A stretch of DNA of 64,000 bases from Lacimicrobium alkaliphilum (lineage in GTDB: Bacteria > Pseudomonadota > Gammaproteobacteria > Enterobacterales > Alteromonadaceae), in contig NZ_CP013650.1 of assembly GCF_001466725.1 (NCBI RefSeq), positions 682,001 through 746,000 of the forward strand, read 5' to 3'. The number at the start of each line of letters is the position of its first letter. Position 1 is the stretch's first letter. A program made the position numbers and the translations under genes. This document shows, one piece after another, positions 20,772-29,865 of this stretch. The notes beneath the pieces are model-generated. The model was not told where the DNA came from, ran no database searches, and worked only from the letters and a program-made list of their open reading frames with translations.

Positions 20772-21701
20772 ATGCTCGAGCTGAAACATTTAAAGACGAT
20801 GCTGGCCCTGGAGCGGGGCGGTAACCTTGCCAGCGCGGCAGATCTGCTGTTTGTCAGTCAGTCGGCCTTGTCTCATCAGCTTAAGGAACTGGAATCACGC
20901 ATCGGAGAGCGGCTGTTTGAACGCAAGAGTGAGCCACTGCGTTTCACTGCCTCTGGACTTACGTTACTCAATCTGGCCCGTGAGGTGGTCCCCAGGGTTA
21001 ACAAGGTGGAAGCGGAAATAAAAAGCGGTGCTCAGGCCACCGAGGAACTGCGTATCGGCATTGAATGCCATGCCTGCTTTCAGTGGCTGTTACCGGCGAT
21101 CACTGAGTTTAACCGGCGCTATCCTGACGTCAGTGTCGATCTTCAGGGAGAAAACCTGTTTGACGGTATCACCGAGCTGGAACGCCAGTCTCTGGATCTG
21201 CTGTTCACCGATGACAGAGTCGCCGCAGAAGGTCTGGAGTATGAAGCCCTGGGAGACTTTGAACTGGTATTGGTAATGGGGCTGCAGGATGAGCTGGCAG
21301 AACAGTCTTTTATTCAGCCCGAAGATCTGAAAAACAGGCGCTTACTGACTTACCCCGTGCCGCTGTCGAAACTGGATCTGTTCCGTCAGTTTCTGCAGCC
21401 GGCAAAATGCCATCCACAGAGCGTCAAAACCGTGGCTAACAGTTCGGTGATGTTGCAGATGGTGGCGGCGGGCCTGGGGGTGGCTGCGGTGCCGGACTGG
21501 CTGGTAAAAGATTTCGATCGCCAGCAGCTGTTGTGCTCCCGCCCACTGGGGCAGCAGGGGCTGAGAAAAACCCTTTATGGGGCCTATCAGCCTGCCAACA
21601 GGCAGAAGATACAGGAATTTCTGCCTGTTGTTCGCAGTAATTTCCGGCAGTTGCTTACCTCTCAGCCAGTCTCTTCTGAAAAAACGCCCCAATCAATTTA
21701 G
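20772..21701 (+). CDS. metR: LysR-type methionine regulator MetR
   Basis: 309-aa LysR-family regulator. The N-terminal winged HTH spans about residues 1-60 (LASAADLLFVSQSALSHQLK), and the effector-binding domain about 90-295. Divergence from metE and the MetR box support the assignment. Its 3' end overlaps the convergent broken hydrolase gene by 47 bases. Confidence 0.95.
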   Translation: MLELKHLKTMLALERGGNLASAADLLFVSQSALSHQLKELESRIGERLFERKSEPLRFTASGLTLLNLAREVVPRVNKVEAEIKSGAQATEELRIGIECHACFQWLLPAITEFNRRYPDVSVDLQGENLFDGITELERQSLDLLFTDDRVAAEGLEYEALGDFELVLVMGLQDELAEQSFIQPEDLKNRRLLTYPVPLSKLDLFRQFLQPAKCHPQSVKTVANSSVMLQMVAAGLGVAAVPDWLVKDFDRQQLLCSRPLGQQGLRKTLYGAYQPANRQKIQEFLPVVRSNFRQLLTSQPVSSEKTPQSI

Positions 21702-22587
21702 TCCCATCAATTTCCATATTAGTCTGGCCAAGATATTCAGGGAAAGGGAACGGGCTGCCAGGCCAGGTATGACCACCTTCAGACAGAACGTAGGAGATCA
21801 GTGCGCTGTTGTCACGACAGAGACGGTAGCTGAACTGTGTGATGCTACCCATGAGCATTCTGGTGCTGGGTTTGGCGGAACAGTCATGCCGTTTTGCCCA
21901 GGCTTTCAACGCGTCTTCCACACCATACAGCCAGTATGGCGGGCTGGTGGTTTGAGCATCCACCTGATAAGGATTGATGCCATCATTCAGACTATGGAAG
22001 GAGAGTATGGAGGGTGAGCCATTGCCCCGGCATTGCTCTCCATCCAGCTCCGGTTGCCGGATACCAGCCACCAGAGCCACCGCCGTGATTTTGTCAGATG
22101 CCTTGCAGGCCAGCTCGGAAGCCATTCTTGCTCCTCCTGAAAAACCCGTTGCAAAAATGGGTAAATCGGCCAGATCGAATCTTGTTTGCAGGTGAGCAAT
22201 GATCTCCAGGCTTAACTGCACATCATCACCGTATTCGGACGACTAGGGCACATTCCAGGTAAAGCCGCCTCTGGGAAAAGGGCGGGCGGCCTTTGGCAGC
22301 ACTAATAAGGCCTGTAAATCTTCAGCAACCTTTTGCATATGAGTAATGCTAAGGTGCTGCTCTGGATGACTGCCGGAGCCATGAAAGTCAAACAGGATAG
22401 CTTCAGGTTTACTTAGCCCTGAAGGAATAAATAGCCGGTACTGACGAGTTGTACCTGATATTTTGATTTCCTGAACTTCGTTAACAGCGGTGTTTTCGCT
22501 GGTGTTTGCCTGCAGCCGGCCCCCCTGTGGCTCAGTTGCAATGACAGAGCTGCCAATAAAAAATAGCAATAGAATCAGATATTTCAT
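21655..22587 (-). pseudogene. LpqC/PHB-depolymerase-like secreted hydrolase split by an amber codon
   Basis: Signal peptide (MKYLILLLFFIGSSVIA) and N-terminal half lie at 22243-22587, and the C-terminal half with the nucleophile motif ATGFSGGARM at about 21987-22160. The halves are in the same frame and separated only by TAG at 22243-22245, directly after the family-typical GGFTWNVP. The reading continues SSEYGDDVQLSLEII without loss of homology. The simplest explanation is a recent nonsense mutation (or sequencing error) in an esterase of the polyhydroxybutyrate-depolymerase/LpqC family. It starts one base inside the end of the MddA-like gene, so they were one operon. Confidence 0.8.
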
Positions 22588-23348
22588 TAACCATTCTCCT
22601 TCTCAGATTGTTGATTTTTGGGCAGTAGAGCAGGCATAAAAGGAGGAACCTGGCTCTGATATTTAAGGTAGTCAGGGCCGATCTCCCGGACCAGATCCTT
22701 TTCTTCATAAGGGGTAGCCAGAAGGATGTAAATTAAAACGCCAATAGCAAAAACCAGGTGTCCTGCGGTCATAACGGGGGTACACCAGGCAATCAGAATC
22801 CAGCAACTGGATATAGGGTGCCTGACCAGAGCGTATAGAAACTTTGTTGAGAAGGGCGGTTCGACATCCGGCTTTTTAAGAAAATGGTTCCATGCCTGAG
22901 CCAGACCCAGCAGGTGGAAGTGCCCGATTGGAAAGGAACACATCACCATCAGACCCCAGAAAAACAGGTAAAGGCATAGGAACAGAGTGACGGCCAGTGG
23001 TTGGTCGACCGCCCAGATCACCGTGTCGATGGGTTGCCAGAATATTACCAGTATGGCGGTCATCAGCGCGGTGAAATACAGATAGGTCGCCCGCTGGGCG
23101 GGCACAGGCAGATAGGATTTCAGCCATAGCTTGAAGCGGGTGCGGGCAGTCAGCGAATGGTGTAAGCCAAACAAACCGATCAAACCGGCGTTGACTAGCA
23201 CAGATAGCCATAATGCGCCGGATTCACCGTCATCGATGCCCTTGGGCACACCGATATTGATGATAAAGCCCATCAGATATAACAGGCTCAGCATCCCGGC
23301 CAGATATCCGCCGAGTGCATAAATAAGAATAAATAATCGTTTTGGCAT
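22587..23348 (-). CDS. MddA-like membrane methyltransferase (NnrU/ICMT superfamily)
   Basis: 253-aa protein with five to six TM helices. It resembles methanethiol S-methyltransferase MddA: LFGLHHSLTARTRFK and ERSTY-like RATYLYFTAL in the first half, ALVRHPISSCW and TPYEEKDLVREIG.DYLKYQ in the second, the latter being the SAM-binding part shared with isoprenylcysteine methyltransferases. MddA converts methanethiol to dimethyl sulfide. The start at 23346-23348 has AGAGGA upstream; in-frame codons further upstream lack support. The substrate is unproven. Confidence 0.65.
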   Translation of the reverse strand: MPKRLFILIYALGGYLAGMLSLLYLMGFIINIGVPKGIDDGESGALWLSVLVNAGLIGLFGLHHSLTARTRFKLWLKSYLPVPAQRATYLYFTALMTAILVIFWQPIDTVIWAVDQPLAVTLFLCLYLFFWGLMVMCSFPIGHFHLLGLAQAWNHFLKKPDVEPPFSTKFLYALVRHPISSCWILIAWCTPVMTAGHLVFAIGVLIYILLATPYEEKDLVREIGPDYLKYQSQVPPFMPALLPKNQQSEKENG

Positions 23349-23571
23349 ATGTAATCCTCTGTTTCGTTCACATATACCTAACGACATCGAATCGCGAAGA
23401 GTGACAGTTTCAATTCAGGAGTTCGCACAGCCTTAGTGGTTGAGTTTGCTGTATTGAACCTGGCTGGTCTTTCCTGCCCATCAATTATTTTCACCTGTTG
23501 GTGGCACAATTCCTGTTGTTTTCTGCGTAAGCCTTAAGAAACCTTAATTCAGAACAACAGCAGGAAATATA

Positions 23572-24893
23572 ATGTTGAAATCCAAGTTTTTAATCCGTCT
23601 GGCAGCCACACTGGCTGCTGCTGGCATTGTTACGGCCTGTGCACCGGCTTCCGATGACGATGACTCTGAAGTTCGTGAAGAAAGTCAGGCCATGGTGCTG
23701 TTACGGGGCTTGCCGACACTGGATACTCATCACAGTGTGGCCATAGTCGAGCTGGATCCGGAAGCGGATAATTTCGGCGATATCCTCAGTGAATATGAGC
23801 TCCCTGATCTCGATGAACCACTGCATCACCTTTATTACAGCCCGATGGGACGTTTATACGCCACGGGACTGGACCCAAAGTGTAGCCTTGCTGAGATTGA
23901 TCTGGAACGCGATGCGTCAGGAGCGCCCGTCATTCAGGGGGTTGAGTGCCTCAATACTGATGGTCAGCAGGTAGGGGAAGACATCATGTGGCATCAGGTC
24001 AATGGTACCGAGTACATGTTTGTCACCTTTATGGGGGGGACCGGCATTGAACAGGCAGACTGTGGTTCTGTGGGCGTCTTCGATGCCCAAACCAACGCCG
24101 TGATCAAAGTGATTGAGGCGCGACAAAATCAGAGCACAGGCAATGAGCCTTTTATCATGTATCCCCATGGAATCTCTGCTTATGGTGATCGTATGGTGGT
24201 GACTTCGACAAGTCATCCCGAGCTTGGGAAGGGAGTGGGTAACAGCATTACCGTTATCGATCTGAACAGCTTTGAGCCGATAGAAAATATCGTGTTGGAA
24301 TCTGTTCAACCTGATGGTTCACCGTCGGCGCCTGTTGAAGTGCTTTTTGTGCGTCCCAGCATCGTGCCAGATGCGGAGCCTGCCTTATTAGTCAATACTT
24401 TGCAGGGCTCTGAAACCAGGCGTATAGCCTACGATGAAAAGACAAAGACTTTCGGTACTCCTGAGGTGTTGTATGACGGCGCCAGCAATGGCACAGGTGT
24501 ACCACTGGAATTTTACGGTAACGAAACTGAGTTGTTTATCAGTCATGGCCTGCCAGGGTTGTAAAACGCTATGATCTGGCCAGTTTGCCTGATCTTGTCC
24601 CAAGTGGCGACGATATTGAGGCCGAGGCTGGCGCCCACCATATGATTTTTTACAGTTCCCGCTCAGGGCGTAATCTGATTGCGGTACAGAATAATCTGCT
24701 GAATCTGGGGGATGCTGCCGCCAATGATCCAACCGATATAGACTTTATCGCCAGTCTTAATGCTCACACTGTCACGGTCACAGATCTCGATAATAACGAG
24801 CGACTGGCCAGGGTCAGCTTCAAAGACAGGTATGGTAAGGGCGTGGAAAATATCGAAGCCTTGTTTGGCTCAGGCTTTGTCCACCACCACTGA
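23572..24893 (+). pseudogene. Beta-propeller lipoprotein (SBP56-like), interrupted by a frameshift
   Basis: A lipoprotein signal (lipobox IVTAC, Cys about 23) is followed by repeating beta-propeller blades. The frame closes at 24562-24564 after ISHGLPGL, but the protein plainly continues in another frame from about 24558 (VVKRYDLASLPD) to 24893. One base is missing near 24555-24560. Segments such as LDPEADNFGDIL, LHHLYYSPMGRLYATG and YPHGISAYGDRMVV recall selenium-binding/methanethiol-oxidase proteins, a tentative resemblance. It sits upstream of the di-heme peroxidase and MbnP-like genes. Translation past the shift would restore about 440 aa. Confidence 0.65.
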
Positions 24894-24914
24894 TCAGTGA
24901 GCGTGAATTAGCTT

Positions 24915-26036
24915 ATGTGGCGCTACCTGATTCTGTTGATTGGATTGCTTGGCTGGTATCTGATTGAACGGGCCGGGATTTTTATCCCGGCGCCGACGCC
25001 GCTGCAAAACTTTAAGGCGCCCTTTGTCTTCGGCAAGTTCAGTGTACCAAAGGATAACCCACTGACCGAAGAGGGCGTGACGCTGGGTCGCAAACTGTTT
25101 TATGACCCATTGTTATCGGCCAATAACCAGGTTTCCTGTGCCGATTGTCATATGCAGGAGAAGGCGTTTAGTGATGGCAAGGCCCGCTCTGTGGGCGTAT
25201 CCGGCAAGCCCACTGAATTTAACAGTATGGCGCTGGTTAATCTGATGTGGGGCCCTGAGCGTTTTTTCTGGAATGGCCGCAGTACCAGCCTGGAAGAGCA
25301 GGTGCTGGGACCTGTACAGCATCCGGATGAGATGGGCCAGGACCTGGATGAGCTGCTATCAGAACTCAGGCAACACCCTGAGTATCCGCAGGCTTTTCGT
25401 CGAGCTTATGGAGAGACAAGTATTGAGGCAATGGCTAAGGCTATCGCCTCTTTTATGCGCACCCTGATTTCAGCCAATTCCCGTTACGATCAGTTTCTGC
25501 GTGGAGAAATCAGGCTCAGTGAGCAGGAAGAACTGGGCCGCAAATTATTTATGGCTCATCCCGATGTCAAAGCCAGTCTGCGTGGTGCCAACTGTATAGA
25601 TTGTCACAGCCAGTTTCTGACAGGAGGCTTCAGTGATGGTTTGGATGGTTTCTCCAACAATGGCCTGGATAAGGAATCCGAGCTTAAACCGGGCCTGCAG
25701 GCGGTGACCGGAGATCCTGCGCATCGGGGGTGGTTTAAAACACCGACGCTGCGCAATATCGCTGTGACGGCGCCCTATATGCATGATGGCCGTTTCGATA
25801 CCCTTGAACAGGTCATTGATCATTATAATCACGGCATCAGGTATAGCAGTACCCTGAGCCCGTTGATATCTGAGGCAGACAACCGTGATCTTAACCAACC
25901 TCAGTCTCCGGGCCTGGGGCTCGGCGAAAAAGAAAAACAGGCATTGCTGGCCTTTCTGCATACCCTCACAGATCAGGACTTTCTGACCAACGCGGCCTTT
26001 TCCGATCCAGACAAGGACATTTCCAATGAACAATAA
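24915..26036 (+). CDS. Di-heme cytochrome c peroxidase/MauG-family protein
   Basis: 373-aa periplasmic protein tethered by an N-terminal hydrophobic helix (residues 1-20). It has two c-heme sites, CADCH (Cys75-His79) and CIDCH (Cys227-His231), and the C-terminal APYMHDGRFDTLEQVIDHY of the CCP/MauG family. Members reduce peroxide or oxidise protein Trp side chains. Its stop overlaps the MbnP-like gene by 11 bases, so the pair is probably functionally linked, as MbnH is with MbnP. Confidence 0.92.
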   Translation: MWRYLILLIGLLGWYLIERAGIFIPAPTPLQNFKAPFVFGKFSVPKDNPLTEEGVTLGRKLFYDPLLSANNQVSCADCHMQEKAFSDGKARSVGVSGKPTEFNSMALVNLMWGPERFFWNGRSTSLEEQVLGPVQHPDEMGQDLDELLSELRQHPEYPQAFRRAYGETSIEAMAKAIASFMRTLISANSRYDQFLRGEIRLSEQEELGRKLFMAHPDVKASLRGANCIDCHSQFLTGGFSDGLDGFSNNGLDKESELKPGLQAVTGDPAHRGWFKTPTLRNIAVTAPYMHDGRFDTLEQVIDHYNHGIRYSSTLSPLISEADNRDLNQPQSPGLGLGEKEKQALLAFLHTLTDQDFLTNAAFSDPDKDISNEQ

Positions 26037-26742
26037 ACTCATTATTCTGATATTACTTTTTGTGGCAGTTGCTCTAGGCGTATTGGCACTCAAACCGGCA
26101 CAAACCGAACGACTGACTCTGCGGTTCAAACCTTTAGTGGGCACACAGCCCCTGGTGATCGAAAGTGCTGATTATGCTAACCCCTTAGGAGAAGGGCGCT
26201 TCAGTGTGCGCAATCTGCGCTTCTTTATCAGTAATATTGAACTGGTGGCTGACGACTATCGTCATCAGGTAGCGGACAGTTATCATTTGCTTAAATTCAG
26301 TCAGACCGCTAATCAGGACAGTGTGATCCTGACAGACATACCAGCTTATCAATACCACAGCCTGATCCTGAATATAGGAGTGGATGAGCAGGCTAATCAT
26401 TCTATCCAGTTGCGGGGGGATCTCGACCCCAATAGCCAGATGGCCTGGAGCTGGGACGCGGGCTACAAATTTCTGGTACTCGAAGGAGGGCTGGTAAATG
26501 ATCAGCAGTTTACGCCGTTGGTCTATCATGTCGGCTTCAGTGAGAACCTCCGCAGTCTGCAGTTTGCGCTTAATTCCCGGCATTTACAGGAGGGAGTGAT
26601 GACGCTGAGTCTGGACATTGAGAAACTCTTCGATGGTGTGCATAAGTTGGATCCTGCCCACTTACCGGGCATTAAGTTTGACCCTGATGATGCACGCCTG
26701 ATGGCCGACAATTATGCCGCCATGTTCAGACTGGTTGAATGA
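26026..26742 (+). CDS. MbnP-like copper-binding-family protein
   Basis: 238-aa exported protein with an N-terminal hydrophobic signal/anchor (residues 4-21) and a beta-rich domain. FKPLVGTQPL, GRFSVRNLRFFISNIELV and the Trp-rich MAWSWDAGYKFLVLEG (Trp141 and Trp143) are hallmarks of the MbnP family. In methanotrophs, a MbnP Trp is converted to kynurenine by the di-heme enzyme MbnH, giving a copper site. Here the di-heme gene overlaps directly upstream. Copper binding is inferred, not shown. Confidence 0.75.
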   Translation: MNNKLIILILLFVAVALGVLALKPAQTERLTLRFKPLVGTQPLVIESADYANPLGEGRFSVRNLRFFISNIELVADDYRHQVADSYHLLKFSQTANQDSVILTDIPAYQYHSLILNIGVDEQANHSIQLRGDLDPNSQMAWSWDAGYKFLVLEGGLVNDQQFTPLVYHVGFSENLRSLQFALNSRHLQEGVMTLSLDIEKLFDGVHKLDPAHLPGIKFDPDDARLMADNYAAMFRLVE

Positions 26743-26833
26743 GTGCCATATAAGTAAATTAAGCTGAATTCTGTCACTTTTAGCTGTTGTATTCCGTTAT
26801 CCAGTAAGCCACAGGATAACGAGGGTAAATAAA

Positions 26834-27928
26834 ATGACAGATATGAATGTAGCCATTGATCAGACCGAGGACTTTGATCAGACAAAAGCAGAAAACTTTG
26901 CCGAGCGCCTTGGTGAAATGCTCAACACCGGCGCAACGGTAGTGATGATTTCTCTGGGCCATAAGCTGAAAATATTTGACCATCTGGCCGATATGCCGCC
27001 ATCGGGCAGTGAACAGATTGCTGAGAAAACAGGACTTAGCGAACGATATATTCGTGAGTGGCTGGCAGTGATGGTGGTGTCGGGCATTGTGGCCTATAAC
27101 CCGGAAGACAAGACCTATTACCTTTGTGCGGAGTATGCCGCCTGTCTGACCACCGATGCCGAACTGGGTAATATGGCAGTATTCGCCCAGCACACCTCGC
27201 TGTTAGGGCAGATGGAAGAGTCTATGATCCGCTGTTTTAAAACTGGCGAGGGTACCAGTTATGGAGACTACCCCTGTTTTCATCAGATTATGGCCGAAGA
27301 CAGCGGGCAAACTGTGGTGGCAGGGCTGTTTGAACATATTCTGCCGCTGGTGCCGGGTATTCAGGCCAGGTTGGAACAGGGTATTGATGTACTGGATGCA
27401 GGCTGTGGCCGGGGGGCGGCATTGCTGGCAATGGCAGAACATTATCCCAACAGTCGTTTTGTTGGCTATGATCTTTGTGCCGATGCCATAGACTTTGCCA
27501 ATGCACAGGTAAAAGAACGAAAACTGACCAACATCCGCTTTGAGCAAAGGGATCTGACCGGCTACATGGAGGCAGAGCGCTGGGATTTTATTACCAGTTT
27601 TGACGCGGTGCATGATCAAAAGGATCCTCAGGATCTGATTGACGGACTAAAGATGTCACTGAAATCCGGTGGCACCTACCTTATGCAGGATATTGGCGGT
27701 TCCGCAAAGCTTGAAAATAACCTGGATTTTCCTTTTTCAGCACTGCTTTATGCCGTTTCCTGTGCTCATTGTACGCCAGTGTCAATAGGCCAGGGCGGAA
27801 AGGGTCTGGGTACGATGTGGGGCTGGGAAACGGCTGAAACCATGCTTCTTCGTGCGGGTTTCAGAAGCGTAGAACACCATCGCCTTGAGCACGATCCTAT
27901 GAATGTATGGTTTGTTTCTCAGGTGTAA
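26834..27928 (+). CDS. Winged-helix class I SAM methyltransferase
   Basis: 364-aa protein of the Rv2258c-like family. An N-terminal winged-helix dimerisation domain (about 20-110, SERYIREWLAVMVVSG) is followed by a Rossmann methyltransferase domain (about 180-350) with motif I VLDAGCGRGAALL and the post-I acidic residue in FVGYDL. Substrate unknown. It is followed after 128 bp by a PLP decarboxylase. A clear paralogue is encoded at 51705-52772 in the kinase cluster. Confidence 0.85.
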   Translation: MTDMNVAIDQTEDFDQTKAENFAERLGEMLNTGATVVMISLGHKLKIFDHLADMPPSGSEQIAEKTGLSERYIREWLAVMVVSGIVAYNPEDKTYYLCAEYAACLTTDAELGNMAVFAQHTSLLGQMEESMIRCFKTGEGTSYGDYPCFHQIMAEDSGQTVVAGLFEHILPLVPGIQARLEQGIDVLDAGCGRGAALLAMAEHYPNSRFVGYDLCADAIDFANAQVKERKLTNIRFEQRDLTGYMEAERWDFITSFDAVHDQKDPQDLIDGLKMSLKSGGTYLMQDIGGSAKLENNLDFPFSALLYAVSCAHCTPVSIGQGGKGLGTMWGWETAETMLLRAGFRSVEHHRLEHDPMNVWFVSQV

Positions 27929-28056
27929 TAGCAGCAGAGCTTATGCTTAGTTTGCACAAAGCTGTGTTGCTTCGGGCTCGGTGCCGGCAGGTTTTTAACA
28001 TACAGACTGAACCAGAGCCGATACTGTCGAAATAACATGTTGAAGAGAGAATAACC

Positions 28057-29406
28057 TTGACTGAACTGGACTTGTTAAAAAACGCCGACCACAAGGCGGG
28101 GGTTTATACCGATAACATCGGGCAGCGTCCGGCGTTTCCGTCCGAACAGGCCATCGCCTGTCTGTCCGCGTTTGAGCAGCCATTGAGCGAGCAACGGCGG
28201 CCGCCAACAGAGACGCTGGCGATGCTCGACAAGCTTGGTTCAGAGGCTACCGTCGCCTCCAATGGTGGTCGTTATTTCGGCTTTGTGTTGGGCGCCAGCC
28301 TGCCAGTGGCTGCCGCGGCTGAACGGTTAGCTCTGGCCTGGGATCAATGTGCCTCATCGGCCGTGACCTCACCGGTTGCTCACGCTATCGAACGGGCCGC
28401 TGCCCGGCTGGTATTGGAAGCATTGGACTTGCCAGCTGAAAGTGCAGTCAACTTTGGTACGTCGGCCAGTGCCTGTGGCCTGGTGTGTCTGCATGCAGCC
28501 CGAAGGGCGTTGCTGAAACGAAAAGGCTGGGATCTGGATCGGCAAGGACTGACGGGAGCGCCCCCGATCCGGGTAGTATTGACGGAACTGGCGCATATTA
28601 CAGTGATTAAGGCGTTGCGGGTGTTGGGTTTTGGTCTCAACCACCTGGAGTTTGCTAAGGTAGATCAGTACGGCCGGCTGGATCCACAAACCTTACCGGA
28701 TCTTGATGCAGATACCATCCTTTGCCTGCAGGCGGGAGAAGTCAATACCGGTGAATGTGATCCCTTTGCAGAGCTGATTCCCCGGGCTAAGGCGGCGGGC
28801 GCCTGGGTGCATGTTGATGGCGCTTTCGGCCTTTGGGCCAGGGCCAGCAGTCAAACCAGGCACCTGACTAATGGTATTGAACTGGCCGATAGCTGGACCA
28901 CCGACGGTCACAAGTGGCTGAATACGCCCTACGATGGAGCTATTGGTATTTGCAGAGACGCTGTTGCACTGGCCGAGGCCATGAACAGCAATGCGGTATA
29001 TTCAAGCTCGGGTATGGATAGCCAGGAAAATCTAGGTCTGGAATTCTCTCGGCGTGCGCGGGGTATTCCCATCTGGGCGGCTTTGCACAGCCTGGGGCGC
29101 CAGGGGCTGGCTGAACAGGGTGACAGATATGTACGCCTGGCCAAACGTCTGGCTCAGGGGCTTGAGGATAACGGTTTTACCCTGCTGAACCGGGTCGTAT
29201 TAAATCAGGTGCTGGTGCGCCTAGACAGCGATCAGGCAACGCAGGCCGTACGTGAACAGGCGATTTCCAGTGGCGAAATCTGGTTTGGTCAATCTGTTTG
29301 GCGAGGGCGGCCGGCACTGCGATTGAGTGTTTGTTCCTGGCGTACAACCGAACAAGACATTGATACAGCAGTTGCCATTCTGGCGGCTGCTAAAGCGGGA
29401 ATTTAG
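28057..29406 (+). CDS. PLP-dependent group II decarboxylase-like enzyme
   Basis: 449-aa fold-type I PLP enzyme of the aromatic amino acid/glutamate decarboxylase family. The Schiff-base lysine is in [13 protein letters not shown], and the aspartate that contacts the pyridine nitrogen is in [15 protein letters not shown] start with GAGAG upstream. Substrate not predictable. It is followed after one base by the CsaA-like gene, and probably transcribed with the methyltransferase upstream. Confidence 0.85.
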   Translation: MTELDLLKNADHKAGVYTDNIGQRPAFPSEQAIACLSAFEQPLSEQRRPPTETLAMLDKLGSEATVASNGGRYFGFVLGASLPVAAAAERLALAWDQCASSAVTSPVAHAIERAAARLVLEALDLPAESAVNFGTSASACGLVCLHAARRALLKRKGWDLDRQGLTGAPPIRVVLTELAHITVIKALRVLGFGLNHLEFAKVDQYGRLDPQTLPDLDADTILCLQAGEVNTGECDPFAELIPRAKAAGAWVHVDGAFGLWARASSQTRHLTNGIELADSWTTDGHKWLNTPYDGAIGICRDAVALAEAMNSNAVYSSSGMDSQENLGLEFSRRARGIPIWAALHSLGRQGLAEQGDRYVRLAKRLAQGLEDNGFTLLNRVVLNQVLVRLDSDQATQAVREQAISSGEIWFGQSVWRGRPALRLSVCSWRTTEQDIDTAVAILAAAKAGI

Positions 29407-29407
29407 T

Positions 29408-29761
29408 GTGAAACAGAACAGTAAGAACACAATTGACTGGCAGGACTTTGAAAAGGTTGAGCTGCGGGTTGGGACCATTATTGATGTGCAGGATTTTCCC
29501 GAAGCCAGAAAGCCGGCATATAAACTGCGGGTGGATTTTGGTAAGGGGATCGGTGTGAAGAAATCCAGTGCCCAGATAACAGACTTGTATTCAAAAAAGG
29601 ATTTGCTGGGAAAACAGGTGGTTGCCGTGGTGAATTTCCCGGTAAAGCAAATCGGGCCTTTTATGTCTGAGTGCCTGGTTACCGGGTTCCACCGGGATGA
29701 TGGTGCAGTGGTGCTGGCCACCCCTGACATTAACCTGCAAAACGGTGCCCGCCTGGCGTAG
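29408..29761 (+). CDS. CsaA-type tRNA-binding domain protein
   Basis: 117-aa OB-fold protein of the EMAP-II/CsaA tRNA-binding family: [28 protein letters not shown] and [13 protein letters not shown]. Bacillus CsaA acts as an export-related chaperone; E. coli YgjH binds tRNA. GTG start one base after the decarboxylase stop; the frame is open upstream inside that gene but there is no better start. Confidence 0.88.
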   Translation: MKQNSKNTIDWQDFEKVELRVGTIIDVQDFPEARKPAYKLRVDFGKGIGVKKSSAQITDLYSKKDLLGKQVVAVVNFPVKQIGPFMSECLVTGFHRDDGAVVLATPDINLQNGARLA

Positions 29762-29865
29762 TTATTGTCCTACTCTTTGTGCCGGGCAGTTGCCTGGCAC
29801 AGTGTTGTTAAAAATCACGTTTACTTACTTATGGTCTCTTGTTGTAAACACCATAAGGAGTAAAG

